Source: CAYLZO01 sp964387775
GTDB lineage: Bacteria; Chloroflexota; Anaerolineae; JAAYZQ01
Direction of reading: 5' to 3'
DNA length: 19,516 bases
Assembly: GCA_964387775.1 (NCBI GenBank)
Contig: CAYLZO010000081.1
Coordinates: 1-19,516 of the forward strand
Of this stretch, positions 6,357 to 14,062 are shown piece by piece. Below the pieces are notes generated by a model. That model was not told the origin of the DNA. It was given only the letters and a program-made list of their open reading frames with translations, and did no database searches. Position numbers and translations under genes: made by a program. How positions within the stretch are numbered: position 1 is the first letter of the stretch; each line of letters starts with the position of its first letter.

Positions 6357-7643
6357 CTACGGATTGCGAACGATCAGCGGCAGGAACACCGCGTGGGGGA
6401 CGACGAGCCGGCCGTGGATATCCTGGAAGGACGTGCCATCACGGTCGTGTTCCCAGGCGACCAGGTAGTTGGTCGATCCACCAGCGACGACCGGTTCGGT
6501 GCGATCTGCCGCCGAGCTCGGATCGACGATGCGAAACTGGGGCGTCATTGTCTCATCCGGCCGGACGACGCGGCTCCAGATTCCGTATCGGCCACCCACG
6601 TACTCGGTCTGCCAGGCGATGAGGTACTGCCGTCCCGAGTGGCTGCACCCCACGTCCGCCTCCCGCTCCTGGCCGGTGGTGTCGTCGATCTGGTGGATGT
6701 TGCCCAGCGCGGCGTCGCCGTTCAGAAACCGGGCATAGATGGCATCATTGCCCGAGCCCTGGTCCGATTGCCAGGTCACCAGGAACTGATCGGCGCCTTC
6801 GCAAGCGGCCACTGCGGGATGAATCTCGACATCGGGCGACCAGCCGGCGATGCCAAATTCCCCGCCGAAATTGTGGCCGAGATCACCCGTCAACCGGATG
6901 CCAAAGATGTCCACGGTATTGTCATAGACCACCAGGTACTCGTTGCGGGCCAGGTTGTAGGTCACGTCGGGGTTGACACGGTTTTCCGTACCGTGGTTGA
7001 TGGTCAGATCACTACTGCTGCCGGGAAAGCCGCCGTCGGAGGCCCTGATCCGGCGGCCGCTGATATAGACCGGCGGCGTGCCAGCCTGATATTCGTTGCT
7101 CCAGACGACCAGGAACTCTTCTACCGCCCGGCCATAAGCTACCTTGGGGTTCCACTGCTGGGTGCCCCAGGTGCAGATGGCAAACTCGCTCAGGCCGGCG
7201 CTAGGCCCCTGCCAGGGGATCAGGCGTCCGTACAGATCCCAATCACTGCCGTTGCCCGAGGCGTCAAAGATCCAGACCACGAGGTAGCGATCGTTGACGG
7301 GATCGTAAGCCACAGCGGGCTGGGCGCTGTCCTTCGTGGTGTGTTCGTACACGACGAAGGTATCCAACAACTGACCTGTGGCCGAGATCCTCGCCGCGCG
7401 GATGTCGCGGGTACCGATGGTCCATGTTGTATGCCAGACGACCAGGTACTCGCGGTGCTTCCAGTTGTAGGCCACCGAGGGCAGATACTCCTCGTTATCG
7501 AGGTCCGAGATCGTGATCTCGCTACTCAGACGCGGGTCGGCCGTTGCCGGAGTCGCGCTAGCGATGCCCACCGTCGCCAGCATACCGCCGATGACCAAGA
7601 TGACGAGCCATCCTCTTTTGACAGACATTTTGTTAATGCACAT
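6357..7643 (-). CDS. Secreted seven-repeat beta-propeller-like protein ending in a FLPLIVRNP tail
   Basis: 428 residues. The ATG at 7643 is supported by AAGGAG seven bases upstream; an internal Met at residue 6 is the alternative. A basic N-terminus, a long hydrophobic core and ATPATA give a Sec signal peptide of about 35 residues. The mature protein has seven copies of a repeat centred on an aromatic strand: EYLVVWHTT, RYLVVWIFD, EFLVVWSNE, EYLVVYDNT, QFLVTWQSD, QYLIAWQTE and NYLVAWEHD. Each is followed by an arginine-rich second strand (for example IRAARIS, LYGRLI). Seven such units fit one closed seven-bladed propeller. The protein ends in AVFLPLIVRNP, a short motif shared with two other exported proteins in this window. 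It starts 26 bp after the response regulator gene and is probably co-transcribed with the two-component system, making it a candidate output or sensing partner. No catalytic site was seen. Confidence 0.82.
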   Translation of the reverse strand: MCINKMSVKRGWLVILVIGGMLATVGIASATPATADPRLSSEITISDLDNEEYLPSVAYNWKHREYLVVWHTTWTIGTRDIRAARISATGQLLDTFVVYEHTTKDSAQPAVAYDPVNDRYLVVWIFDASGNGSDWDLYGRLIPWQGPSAGLSEFAICTWGTQQWNPKVAYGRAVEEFLVVWSNEYQAGTPPVYISGRRIRASDGGFPGSSSDLTINHGTENRVNPDVTYNLARNEYLVVYDNTVDIFGIRLTGDLGHNFGGEFGIAGWSPDVEIHPAVAACEGADQFLVTWQSDQGSGNDAIYARFLNGDAALGNIHQIDDTTGQEREADVGCSHSGRQYLIAWQTEYVGGRYGIWSRVVRPDETMTPQFRIVDPSSAADRTEPVVAGGSTNYLVAWEHDRDGTSFQDIHGRLVVPHAVFLPLIVRNP

Positions 7644-7669
7644 CTTGTTTCTCCTTTACTTTGTAATTG

Positions 7670-8440
7670 TTACCAGCCCGTGACCTCTTTCAGGCGGGCC
7701 GCGTAGCGGCGCGACATGGGGATCTCGGTTCGGGCCGCGTCGGCCAAGCGGACCACGTAGGCGCCCGAGAACCAGGGCTCGACCTCGGCCACGTGGTCCA
7801 GATTGACCAGGTAGCCCTTGTGCACCCGGGCAAAGTTGTGCGCCTCCAGGCGGGATTCCAGTTCTTTGAGGGTGTGGCGCACCAGGAGCTTTTCGCCGGC
7901 CGTCGTGGTTATGTACACTTTTTTGTCCTCGGCCTCGATCCACAGGATCTCGGCATAGTCGGCCAGGACGCGGCTCTCGTTTTCGCGCTGGCCCCAGAGT
8001 TTGGCCAGGCCGCCGGCCGGCGCGGCCTGCTGCAAATAGCGGCGGATGGCCGATTGGCGCTGGGCCAGGGTCGCCCGCTCGTCCAACGCCTGGCCCACGC
8101 GGGCCATCGTCGCCGCCAGGCGGCGCTCGTCGAAGGGCTTGACCACGTAATCGAGGGCCGCCAGCTCAAAGGCGCGCAGGGCGTGCTCGTCGTAGGCCGT
8201 GGCAAAGACGATGAGGGGCGGGTCGGGCAGGTCGGCGATGGTCGCGGCGGCGGTCAGCCCGTCCATACCGGGCATGTTGATGTCGAGAAAGACGACCTCG
8301 ACCGGCTCGGCCTCGATGACGTCCAGCGCCTCGCTGCCGGTGGCGGCCTCGTAGAAGGTGGCCTCGGGCACCAGGTCTTCCAGGATGAAGCGCAGTTCGC
8401 CCCGCGCCGGGGTCTCGTCGTCGGTGATGAGGATGTGCAT
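7670..8440 (-). CDS. LytTR-family response regulator
   Basis: 256 residues. The true start is the ATG at 8440 (MHILITDDETPARGEL), with GGAGG upstream; the frame stays open further upstream but only as a shadow of the kinase gene. The receiver domain (about 1-120) has the acidic pair D7/D8, phospho-acceptor D53 in VVFLDINMPGMDG, the conserved Thr in FATAYDEHA, and Lys in VVKPFDERR. A linker of about 35 residues leads to a LytTR DNA-binding domain (about 155-256) with WIEAEDKKVYITT, HTLKELESRL, FARVHKGYLVNL and IPMSRRYAARLKE, all hallmark positions of the family. On phosphorylation by its cognate kinase it should dimerise and bind spaced direct repeats. It lies 59 bp after the histidine kinase and 26 bp before a secreted propeller gene, so the three form one likely operon. 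Target genes cannot be read from this window. Confidence 0.92.
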   Translation of the reverse strand: MHILITDDETPARGELRFILEDLVPEATFYEAATGSEALDVIEAEPVEVVFLDINMPGMDGLTAAATIADLPDPPLIVFATAYDEHALRAFELAALDYVVKPFDERRLAATMARVGQALDERATLAQRQSAIRRYLQQAAPAGGLAKLWGQRENESRVLADYAEILWIEAEDKKVYITTTAGEKLLVRHTLKELESRLEAHNFARVHKGYLVNLDHVAEVEPWFSGAYVVRLADAARTEIPMSRRYAARLKEVTGW

Positions 8441-8499
8441 GGTTCTGCCTCCGTTGGGCAACCCTTCGGTTTGCTCAGGATGATAATTGCCAACTTGCC

Positions 8500-10005
8500 C
8501 TACTGTGCGATTCTGATGAGAACGGTCGTCCCCTGCCCGACCGCCGATTCGATGACCAGCCCGTGGGCCGCACCGTAGAGCGCCCGCAGGCGGCCGTCCA
8601 CGTTGCGCAGCCCGATGGACCGACCCGGCCAGGCGGGATCGAGCACCTCGGCCAGCCGCTCGGCGGCCATGCCCGGCCCATCGTCCGCCACCCGGAGCAG
8701 CAGGTCGCCGTCGGCCCGTCCCACCTGGACGCGCACCGTGCCCCCTTCCGGCTGCTGGGCGATGCCGTGCACCACGGCGTTCTCCACGATAGGCTGGAGG
8801 ATGAGGGTCGGCACCGGCTGTTCGCCCAGCGGCGATTCGCGCAGCTCGGCGACCGGCGGCGACCATTCGACCCGCAGGCGCTGGTCGAGGCGGGCCTGCT
8901 CCAGCGCCAGGTAGGCTTCGACGTAACTCAGCTCGTCTTGCAGCGGCACAAACTCGCCGGAGCGCAGCGCCCGCTGAAAGACCTCCGACAGGCTGAGCAG
9001 CAAGCGGCGGGCGGCCTCAGGATCGGTGCGCACAAAGTAGCGGATGGTGTTGAGGGCGTTGAACAAAAAGTGGGGATTGATCTGGGCCCGCAGGGCGCGC
9101 AGCTCGGCCTGGGCGCGGGCCAGCTCGGCCGATTCGGCGCGGCGGCGGGCGGCGTCGGCCTGGACGCTGCGGGCGATCAGGGCCACGACCGAGACGGCCA
9201 CGCCCGAGACGACCACGTTGGGGAGGAGGAACAGGAGGCCCGGCGGTCCGGCAGCGATGGCCATCATCGAGCCGGCCCCCAGATCGACGCCCAGGCCCAG
9301 GGCCAGGGCCGGCAGCGGCTGGAAGCGGCGCTCGCCCAGCAGCTCGGCGTAGAGGCCGGCGACGAGGCCGGCCCAGACCGCCGCCGAAGCCCACAGGTTG
9401 AAGAAGTAGTGGTCGAGCAGGATGGGCCAGAAGGGAAAGTGGCGGATCACGCCCCCCAGCCCCTCGGCGCCGTAGAGGAGTTGGGCCTCGGCCCACAGCC
9501 CCTCGCCCAGAAAGAGCGCCACCTGCAAACTGCCGCGCAGGACCAGGGCGACCAGGCCCAGGCCCAGGCCCAGCCGCCAGCCACCCAGCAGCCCGGCCGT
9601 GACCACCACCAGCAGGCCGATGGTCACCTGCGCCGGCTCGGCCGGCCCGAGCAGCAGGGGGCGGCCCAGCTCGTAGGCCACGACCAAAAGCTGGATCAGG
9701 GCCAACAGCCCGAAGAGCGGCCAGGAGAATCCGGCCTGGGGGGACGCGGCCAGGGCGCGGCGAAAGACGCGGGCGTTGCTGGCCAGATAGAGCAGCGCGG
9801 CAGGCACGACGATGCTCTGAAAGATGTAGCCGAGCATGTAGGGGTCGAACCCCAGCGTGCGCATCTCGTCCGAAAGGGGGATTTCGGGCAGTCGCTCACG
9901 GGCGATCCAGGCCAGGACCAGGAATGCCACCGTAACGAGCACGGCCGCGCCGGCCAGGGCGAGCCGGCGTCCAACCAACCTTCGACGAGTTCGTTTGCCG
10001 ATCAT
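8500..10005 (-). CDS. LytS-like membrane sensor histidine kinase
   Basis: 501 residues. The ATG at 10005 (MIGKRTRRRLVG) is preferred over one five codons upstream because AGGAG lies at the right spacing only for the inner ATG. The N-terminal ~285 residues contain several hydrophobic segments (LAGAAVLVTVAFLVLAW, LFGLLALIQLLVVAYEL, VTIGLLVVVTAGLLGGW, among others), so the sensor is a multi-pass membrane domain with no large extracytoplasmic loop. A short coiled-coil-like stretch (AARRRAESAELARAQAELRA) leads to the His_kinase motif INPHFLFNALNTIRYF with His312. An HATPase domain follows: N-box IVENAVVHGI, G-box DDGPGM, and SIGLRNVDGRL. The class normally phosphorylates a LytTR regulator, here the gene directly downstream. 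The signal sensed is unknown. Confidence 0.9.
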   Translation of the reverse strand: MIGKRTRRRLVGRRLALAGAAVLVTVAFLVLAWIARERLPEIPLSDEMRTLGFDPYMLGYIFQSIVVPAALLYLASNARVFRRALAASPQAGFSWPLFGLLALIQLLVVAYELGRPLLLGPAEPAQVTIGLLVVVTAGLLGGWRLGLGLGLVALVLRGSLQVALFLGEGLWAEAQLLYGAEGLGGVIRHFPFWPILLDHYFFNLWASAAVWAGLVAGLYAELLGERRFQPLPALALGLGVDLGAGSMMAIAAGPPGLLFLLPNVVVSGVAVSVVALIARSVQADAARRRAESAELARAQAELRALRAQINPHFLFNALNTIRYFVRTDPEAARRLLLSLSEVFQRALRSGEFVPLQDELSYVEAYLALEQARLDQRLRVEWSPPVAELRESPLGEQPVPTLILQPIVENAVVHGIAQQPEGGTVRVQVGRADGDLLLRVADDGPGMAAERLAEVLDPAWPGRSIGLRNVDGRLRALYGAAHGLVIESAVGQGTTVLIRIAQ

Positions 10006-10051
10006 GGCGCTCTCCTGCATCCTCTTCTGATTGACGGAAAGATCTCTCTGG

Positions 10052-10100
10052 ACGCAGATGAAAAAGCGTATAGAATCTGCGGAAATCCGCGTTCATCTGG
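10052..10100. repeat. CAGATGAA...TTCATCTG interspersed repeat
   Basis: Inverted arms CAGATGAA (10055-10062) and TTCATCTG (10092-10099) enclose an AATCTGCGGAAATCCGCG core. From memory this resembles a dispersed repeat found in several environmental bacterial phyla. No function is evident. Confidence 0.5.
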
Positions 10101-10274
10101 GTCCGGTGACGAGCTTGGACGACTACGGTCGAGTCTTGTCAGTCAAGCAGGCGTCCTCTCTATATGCGGGCGACGGTGCGCCCCTGGCCGGTGAAACTGG
10201 CCCGTTGGGGTGTCTTGCCCAGGCGATCCTATGATAACACAAAAGCGGAAGAATGGGAAGGGGCCAGTTGAACG

Positions 10275-10312
10275 GCCATAGGGGCAGAGGCGGTTGCCCC
10301 TGCCCCTATGGC
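10275..10312. repeat. REP-like hairpin, 13-bp perfect stem
   Basis: The arms GCCATAGGGGCAG (10275-10287) and CTGCCCCTATGGC (10300-10312) are exact complements, and three further inner pairs may form. It lies 12 bp past the stop of the minus-strand gene 10324-11679. With no T-run after it, it looks more like a REP/MITE-type palindrome or an mRNA 3'-end stabiliser than a canonical terminator. Confidence 0.7.
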
Positions 10313-10323
10313 GTCTCGGCCCG

Positions 10324-11679
10324 CTATTGAATCACTTCCGAGTGGGCGTCGTTGGCCGAGTTGCCGTCAAAGCTAGCGTGGACGGTGCACGTCATCTCGT
10401 AATAGTCGTACTGGTCGATGTCGATGACGATGCCGGTGTCAAAGGCCGCCGTTTGGCCAGGCTTCAGGCTGAGCTTGACCGCGATGGTGCGGCTGATGGC
10501 GGTCGGGCTGCCCCCCTGCCAGCCGGCGCCCTGGCAGCCGAGCTCCACCTTGGCGTTGTGGAGGGCGGCCGGCCCACGATTGGTGATGCGGGCAAAGAGC
10601 TTGCCGCCCCGCATCTTGGTGGGATAGAGGTCGGTCACGGCCACGTCTGCCGCGGCGGGCGCCGGCTTTGGCTTGGAGCCGGGCTTGGCGGCAATCGCCT
10701 CGGAGTGGCTGTTGTTGGCGGCGTTGGGGTCGCCAAAGCTCGCCCCACTCGACGGCGGGCTCACCGAGCAGGTGACGTTGTAGCTGTACTGGCTCGTGTC
10801 CACTGTCACCTTGGTTTTGAAGGTGGCCGTCTGGCCGGGCTGGAGGCTGATCGTGTGTTGCCAGGGCGACTCGACGTGTGACCACGGCTTCTGGCCGCCC
10901 AGCGGCTGGCCATGGGCGTTGCATTTCATCTCGATCTGGGCCTTCTTCAAGGTCGCCGGCCCATGGTTGGTGACGCGGACCCAGACCGCGCCCTGGGGCA
11001 GCTTGTCGGCGTAGAGGTCGGTGACGGCCAGGTCGGCCGAGGGCCGGCCCGGATTCTGAGGCGCCGGAGCGCCGCCGCCACCGCCGTTGACGTGGATGGT
11101 GACCTGGCGATCGGTGGAGCCGCCCTTGTGATCGACGTGCAGCACGTAGGTGCGGGTCTTGGCCGGGCAGACTTTTTTGGAGCTGTGGCCGACGACACCC
11201 TGGCCGTCGAGGTACACTTCCTTGGCGTGCTCCACGTCCCAGCGCAGCCGCGTGCACTGGCCGGCCTTGAGCTGCGTCCGGTCGGCGCGAAAGTCGATGA
11301 GCACGCCGGGCTGCGGCCCCTGTGGCGCCGGCTCTGGAGGAGGCGCCGGCTCGCCAGCCTGGCCGACGTGAACGACGATCTCGCGGAACTCGATGTCCGC
11401 GCCGGTGTCCACGGCCAATTCGTAGGGCCGGGTGTGGAACGGGCAGACCTTCTTTTTGCCTACGTGCTCGACGGGGATGCCGTTGAGCTCGACCAAAAAG
11501 CCGCCCTCCACGCGCCATTTCAGCTTGGTGCACTGGCCGGGCTGCAGGTGGGTGCGCGTGGCCCCGAACTCGATGTGGACCGGGGGCTCCTCGGCCAGCG
11601 CGGCCAAGGGGGTCAACAGAGCAAAGACGATAGCGATGGCGATCAACAGGGACATCCAGACTGCCTTTTTCTCGCTCAT
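10324..11679 (-). CDS. Secreted protein with two Ig-like and two CARDB-like domains
   Basis: 451 residues from the ATG at 11679, which has a strong AAGGAGG; the frame stays open upstream but that part is a shadow of the divergent regulator gene. The signal peptide spans about residues 1-29 (LLIAIAIVFALLTPLAALA). Two homologous domains follow (about 33-110 and 128-205), each with R-T-x-L-x-x-GQCT-x-L-x-W near the start and KKVCP later; the two cysteines probably form a disulfide. Pro-rich and Gly-rich linkers separate them. Residues about 222-325 and 345-451 are two further repeats (DLAVTDLYADKLPQG...VRITNHGPA-like and DVAVTDLYPTKMRGG...ARITNRGPA) of CARDB/DUF11-like beta-sandwich type. All parts suggest extracellular binding or adhesion; no enzyme signature is present. 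It is transcribed divergently from the GntR operon across a 219-bp gap. Confidence 0.82.
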   Translation of the reverse strand: MSEKKAVWMSLLIAIAIVFALLTPLAALAEEPPVHIEFGATRTHLQPGQCTKLKWRVEGGFLVELNGIPVEHVGKKKVCPFHTRPYELAVDTGADIEFREIVVHVGQAGEPAPPPEPAPQGPQPGVLIDFRADRTQLKAGQCTRLRWDVEHAKEVYLDGQGVVGHSSKKVCPAKTRTYVLHVDHKGGSTDRQVTIHVNGGGGGAPAPQNPGRPSADLAVTDLYADKLPQGAVWVRVTNHGPATLKKAQIEMKCNAHGQPLGGQKPWSHVESPWQHTISLQPGQTATFKTKVTVDTSQYSYNVTCSVSPPSSGASFGDPNAANNSHSEAIAAKPGSKPKPAPAAADVAVTDLYPTKMRGGKLFARITNRGPAALHNAKVELGCQGAGWQGGSPTAISRTIAVKLSLKPGQTAAFDTGIVIDIDQYDYYEMTCTVHASFDGNSANDAHSEVIQ

Positions 11680-11734
11680 TTTTGCCTCCTTTTCCTCTCG
11701 TGAATCTCTTGGACTGTCCCCAGGATAGCACAAA

Positions 11735-11748
11735 TCGCCGGCCGGCGA
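11735..11748. promoter_or_regulatory. 14-bp perfect palindrome in divergent intergenic region
   Basis: TCGCCGGCCGGCGA is fully self-complementary and lies between the divergent starts at 11679 and 11899. It could be an operator for either side, but GC-rich palindromes also arise by chance. Confidence 0.3.
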
Positions 11749-11846
11749 AATGGTTTCGTGACAACCGGTCGCCTGGGCCGACGACCGGCAGCGTACGAGC
11801 TCCAGGGGGCGCACAAAAGGGACAAGCGGCGCGAGGCCCAATGAGT

Positions 11847-11875
11847 TTGACACAAAACCCAAAGTTGTGTAGAAT
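11847..11875 (+). promoter_or_regulatory. Sigma-70-type promoter with embedded inverted repeat (candidate GntR operator)
   Basis: A perfect -35 TTGACA (11847-11852), a 17-bp spacer, and a -10 TAGAAT (11870-11875), 24 bp upstream of the regulator's ATG. An inverted repeat, ACACAA (11850-11855) and TTGTGT (11865-11870), fills the spacer, so bound repressor would block RNA polymerase. Autoregulation of the operon by its first gene is the simplest reading. Confidence 0.72.
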
Positions 11876-11898
11876 TTGCCCTGGAGGTAAGACGTCTG

Positions 11899-12648
11899 AT
11901 GACTGACGATGCGGTCCAACCGTTGAGAACCAACCGGCTGTCCCTTTCGGTCCAGGCCCAGCGCTACCTGTTGAGCCTCATCGAGAATGGCACATACCAG
12001 CCGGGCGACCAGCTCCCTTCGGAGAACGAACTGGCGGCTCAACTGGGCATCTCCCGCCCCACCTTGCGCGAAGCCTTGCTCAACCTGGAACAGGACAGCC
12101 TGGTCGTGCGGCGGCACGGCGTCGGTACCTTTGTGGCGCCGGGCTACGACAGCCGGCTGGAGAGCGGGCTGGAGCGGCTGGAGAGCGTCCTCGACCTCGC
12201 CGCGCGCCAGGGTCTCCGGGTCCGATGCACGGCCTTGGAGGTTGACGAGATTCCGGCCGACCCGGAGTTGGCGGCCAAGCTGCGCATCCCCCCGGGCGCA
12301 CCGGTGACCAGCGTCCAGCGCGTCATCCAGGTGGGCAAAAGCTCGGCAGCCTACATGCTGGATATCGTGCCCACGTCCATCCTCTCCCCGGCCGACGTGG
12401 ACGACACCTTCAACGGTTCGGTCCTCGACCTGCTCCGGGACAAGCAGGATCTTGACGTGGCCCAGGCCGTGGCCGACATCGTGGCCCTCGACGCCGACTC
12501 CGCGCTGGCCGGAAAGCTCGGCCTGGAAGCCGGACAGGCCCTGTTGCTGCTGGAAGAGGTGCTCTACGACGAGGAAGGCACGCCCGTCGAATTCTCGCGC
12601 AATTACTTCCGGCCCGAGTGTTTCCGCTTTCACATCGTGCGTCGCTGA
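11899..12648 (+). CDS. GntR/HutC-family (UTRA) transcriptional regulator
   Basis: 249 residues from the ATG at 11899; TGGAGG lies about 11 bases upstream. The N-terminal winged helix (about 15-80) has the family hallmarks YLLSLIENGTYQPGDQLPSE, ELAAQLGISRPTLREALLNL and VVRRHGVGTFVAP. The C-terminal ~160 residues, with ASVQR-like VTSVQRVIQVG, DIVPTSIL and PVEFSRNYFRPECFRFHI, match a UTRA effector-binding domain, which usually binds a small catabolite and releases DNA. The gene opens the operon and lies 31 bp before the first PLP enzyme. It is the likely local repressor, acting at the inverted repeat in its own promoter. The effector is presumably a substrate or intermediate of the downstream enzymes, which would make it a useful handle on the pathway. 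Confidence 0.9.
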   Translation: MTDDAVQPLRTNRLSLSVQAQRYLLSLIENGTYQPGDQLPSENELAAQLGISRPTLREALLNLEQDSLVVRRHGVGTFVAPGYDSRLESGLERLESVLDLAARQGLRVRCTALEVDEIPADPELAAKLRIPPGAPVTSVQRVIQVGKSSAAYMLDIVPTSILSPADVDDTFNGSVLDLLRDKQDLDVAQAVADIVALDADSALAGKLGLEAGQALLLLEEVLYDEEGTPVEFSRNYFRPECFRFHIVRR

Positions 12649-12679
12649 CAATTTCTGAACAAGGGGGGCAAAGACAGCC

Positions 12680-14020
12680 ATGGATCACGTTCTGGGTCTC
12701 AAATGTACCATCTGCGGCGCCGAGTATCACGTCGGCGAGGTCGAGTACGTCTGCCCCAAGCACGGCGACGACGGCATCCTCGACGTTGTGTACGATTACG
12801 GGCGTATCGCCCAGCGCATCAGCCCCGCCAAGCTGGCCGCTTCCCCTGTCCGCTCCATCTGGCGCTACCAACCGCTGCTGCCCGTGACCCCCGAGGCGAC
12901 CGAGCCACTGGTGAGGGGGACCGTGCTGGGCCGCGTCGGCTGGACGCCGCTCTATCCCGCGCCGCGCCTGGCGGCCGGCCTGGGGCTCGACCACCTGTGG
13001 GTCAAGGACGACAGCCGGCAACCCACCGCTTCGTTCAAGGACCGCGCCTCGGCCATCGCCGTGGTCAAGACCCGCGAGCTGGGCTACGAGGTCGTCACCA
13101 CGGCCAGCACGGGCAACGCGGCGGCGGCGCTGTCGGGGCTGTGCGCGGCCGTGGCGCAGCCGAACGTGATTTTCGTGCCCAAGACCGCCCCCCAGGCCAA
13201 GATCGCCCAACTGCTGGTCTATGGCGCGAGGGTGCTGCTGGTGGACGGCACCTACGACGACGCCTTTGAGTTGTGCCTGCGAGCCGCGCCCGAGTTTGGC
13301 TGGTACAACCGCAACACGGCCTACAATCCCTACATGAGTGAGGGCAAGAAAACCGTCGTTTATGAGATTTGTGAGCAACTAGGAAATTCGATATTGGATA
13401 TTGGGTATTGGGGAGCGCCGGATGTTGTAGTCGTGCCGGTGGGCGATGGCTGCATCATCGGCGGGGTGCACAAGGGGTTCAAGGACCTGCTGGCGTTGGG
13501 CTGGATCGACCCGCTCCGCGTGCCGCGCATCGTCGGCGTGCAGGCAGCGGGCTCGTCGCCGCTGGTGGACGCCTGGGAGCGGGGGCTGGAGGGCTGGCAG
13601 ATGGAACCGGTAGCCGCCCACTCGGTGGCTGACAGCATCGTCGCCGGGCTGCCCCGCGACCGCATCAAGGCCCTGCGCGCCGTGCGCGAGACCGGCGGCG
13701 CCTATATCCGCGTAAGCGACGAGGAGATCGTGGCCGCCATCCCGGCCCTGGCCCAGGGCGCCGGCGTCTTTGCCGAGCCGGCGGCGGCCGCCGCCTACGC
13801 CGGGCTGGTCAAGGCCGTGGCGCAGGGGCTGGTGGACGCCGACGAGCGGGTGGTCGTCCTGGCCACCGGCTCGGGCCTGAAAGACGTTGCCACAGCGATG
13901 AGATCGGGAGGAGAGCCGGCCGTGGTCGCGCCGGAGCTGGCCGACGTGCGGCGGGCATTGGGAAACCAGGTATCAGGTATCAGGTATCAGGGAACAGGTA
14001 TCAGGGAACCGGGTACCTGA
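12680..14020 (+). CDS. Threonine synthase-like PLP-dependent enzyme with repeat insertions
   Basis: 446 residues from the ATG at 12680, with AAGGGGGG upstream. The N-terminus has a zinc-ribbon-like set (Cys9, Cys12, Cys25, His28) seen in some threonine synthases. The fold-type-II PLP core follows, with PLP lysine Lys120 in TASFKDRAS, phosphate-loop-like STGNAAAAL, and VVVPVGDGCIIGGVHKGF. Biosynthetic threonine synthase converts O-phosphohomoserine to threonine. Here the operon context (regulator, carbamoyltransferases, carbamate kinase, no homoserine kinase) suggests a catabolic beta-elimination or replacement instead. In the core, residues 236-243 (NSILDIGY) are encoded by a heptamer repeat and interrupt what is normally a QLGW-x-x-PD sequence. 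The last ~17 residues (QVSGIRYQGTGIREPGT) are also repeat-encoded, including the TGA stop. The enzyme may be intact, since both insertions keep the frame, but activity is uncertain. Confidence 0.85.
   Translation: MDHVLGLKCTICGAEYHVGEVEYVCPKHGDDGILDVVYDYGRIAQRISPAKLAASPVRSIWRYQPLLPVTPEATEPLVRGTVLGRVGWTPLYPAPRLAAGLGLDHLWVKDDSRQPTASFKDRASAIAVVKTRELGYEVVTTASTGNAAAALSGLCAAVAQPNVIFVPKTAPQAKIAQLLVYGARVLLVDGTYDDAFELCLRAAPEFGWYNRNTAYNPYMSEGKKTVVYEICEQLGNSILDIGYWGAPDVVVVPVGDGCIIGGVHKGFKDLLALGWIDPLRVPRIVGVQAAGSSPLVDAWERGLEGWQMEPVAAHSVADSIVAGLPRDRIKALRAVRETGGAYIRVSDEEIVAAIPALAQGAGVFAEPAAAAAYAGLVKAVAQGLVDADERVVVLATGSGLKDVATAMRSGGEPAVVAPELADVRRALGNQVSGIRYQGTGIREPGT
13385..13411. repeat. GATATTG heptamer insertion in PLP-enzyme core
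   Basis: Units of the GATATTG/GGTATTG type, adding about 24 bp (eight codons, NSILDIGY) between QLG and WGAPDVVVV. The reading frame is kept. It is the same heptamer family as 2062-2100. Confidence 0.85.
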
Positions 14021-14037
14021 TACCCGATACCCGATAC
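13968..14037. repeat. Ten-unit heptamer array with internal inversion
   Basis: Ten 7-bp units in perfect register: first AGGTATC and AGGGAAC types, then CGGGTAC, then CTGATAC and CCGATAC types. The second part is roughly the reverse complement of the first, so the RNA can fold. The array encodes the C-terminal tail of the PLP enzyme, contains its TGA stop (14018-14020), and fills most of the gap to the next gene. Confidence 0.85.
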
Positions 14038-14062
14038 CAATCATACACACGGAGAGAAAAAA

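Larger units (their letters stand above)
10006..10323. other. Intergenic region upstream of the histidine kinase
   Basis: No gene was seen in these 318 bp. The stretch holds two repeat-like elements (10052-10100 and 10275-10312) and must include the minus-strand promoter of the kinase operon, but no convincing -35/-10 pair could be picked out. Confidence 0.6.

Noticed and set aside
8563..10194. 543-codon open frame on the plus strand opposite the histidine kinase
   Set aside because: It is rich in Gln/Gly/His without recognisable motifs; the minus strand carries all kinase boxes.
10275..10312. Rho-independent terminator for the gene ending at 10324
   Set aside because: The stem is strong but no T-run follows on either strand, so a REP-like palindrome is the safer call.
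11680..12681. N-terminal extension of the Ig/CARDB protein up to 12681 in the open frame
   Set aside because: It overlaps the GntR gene antisense and would place the signal peptide in mid-protein; the ATG at 11679 has a strong RBS and a signal peptide.
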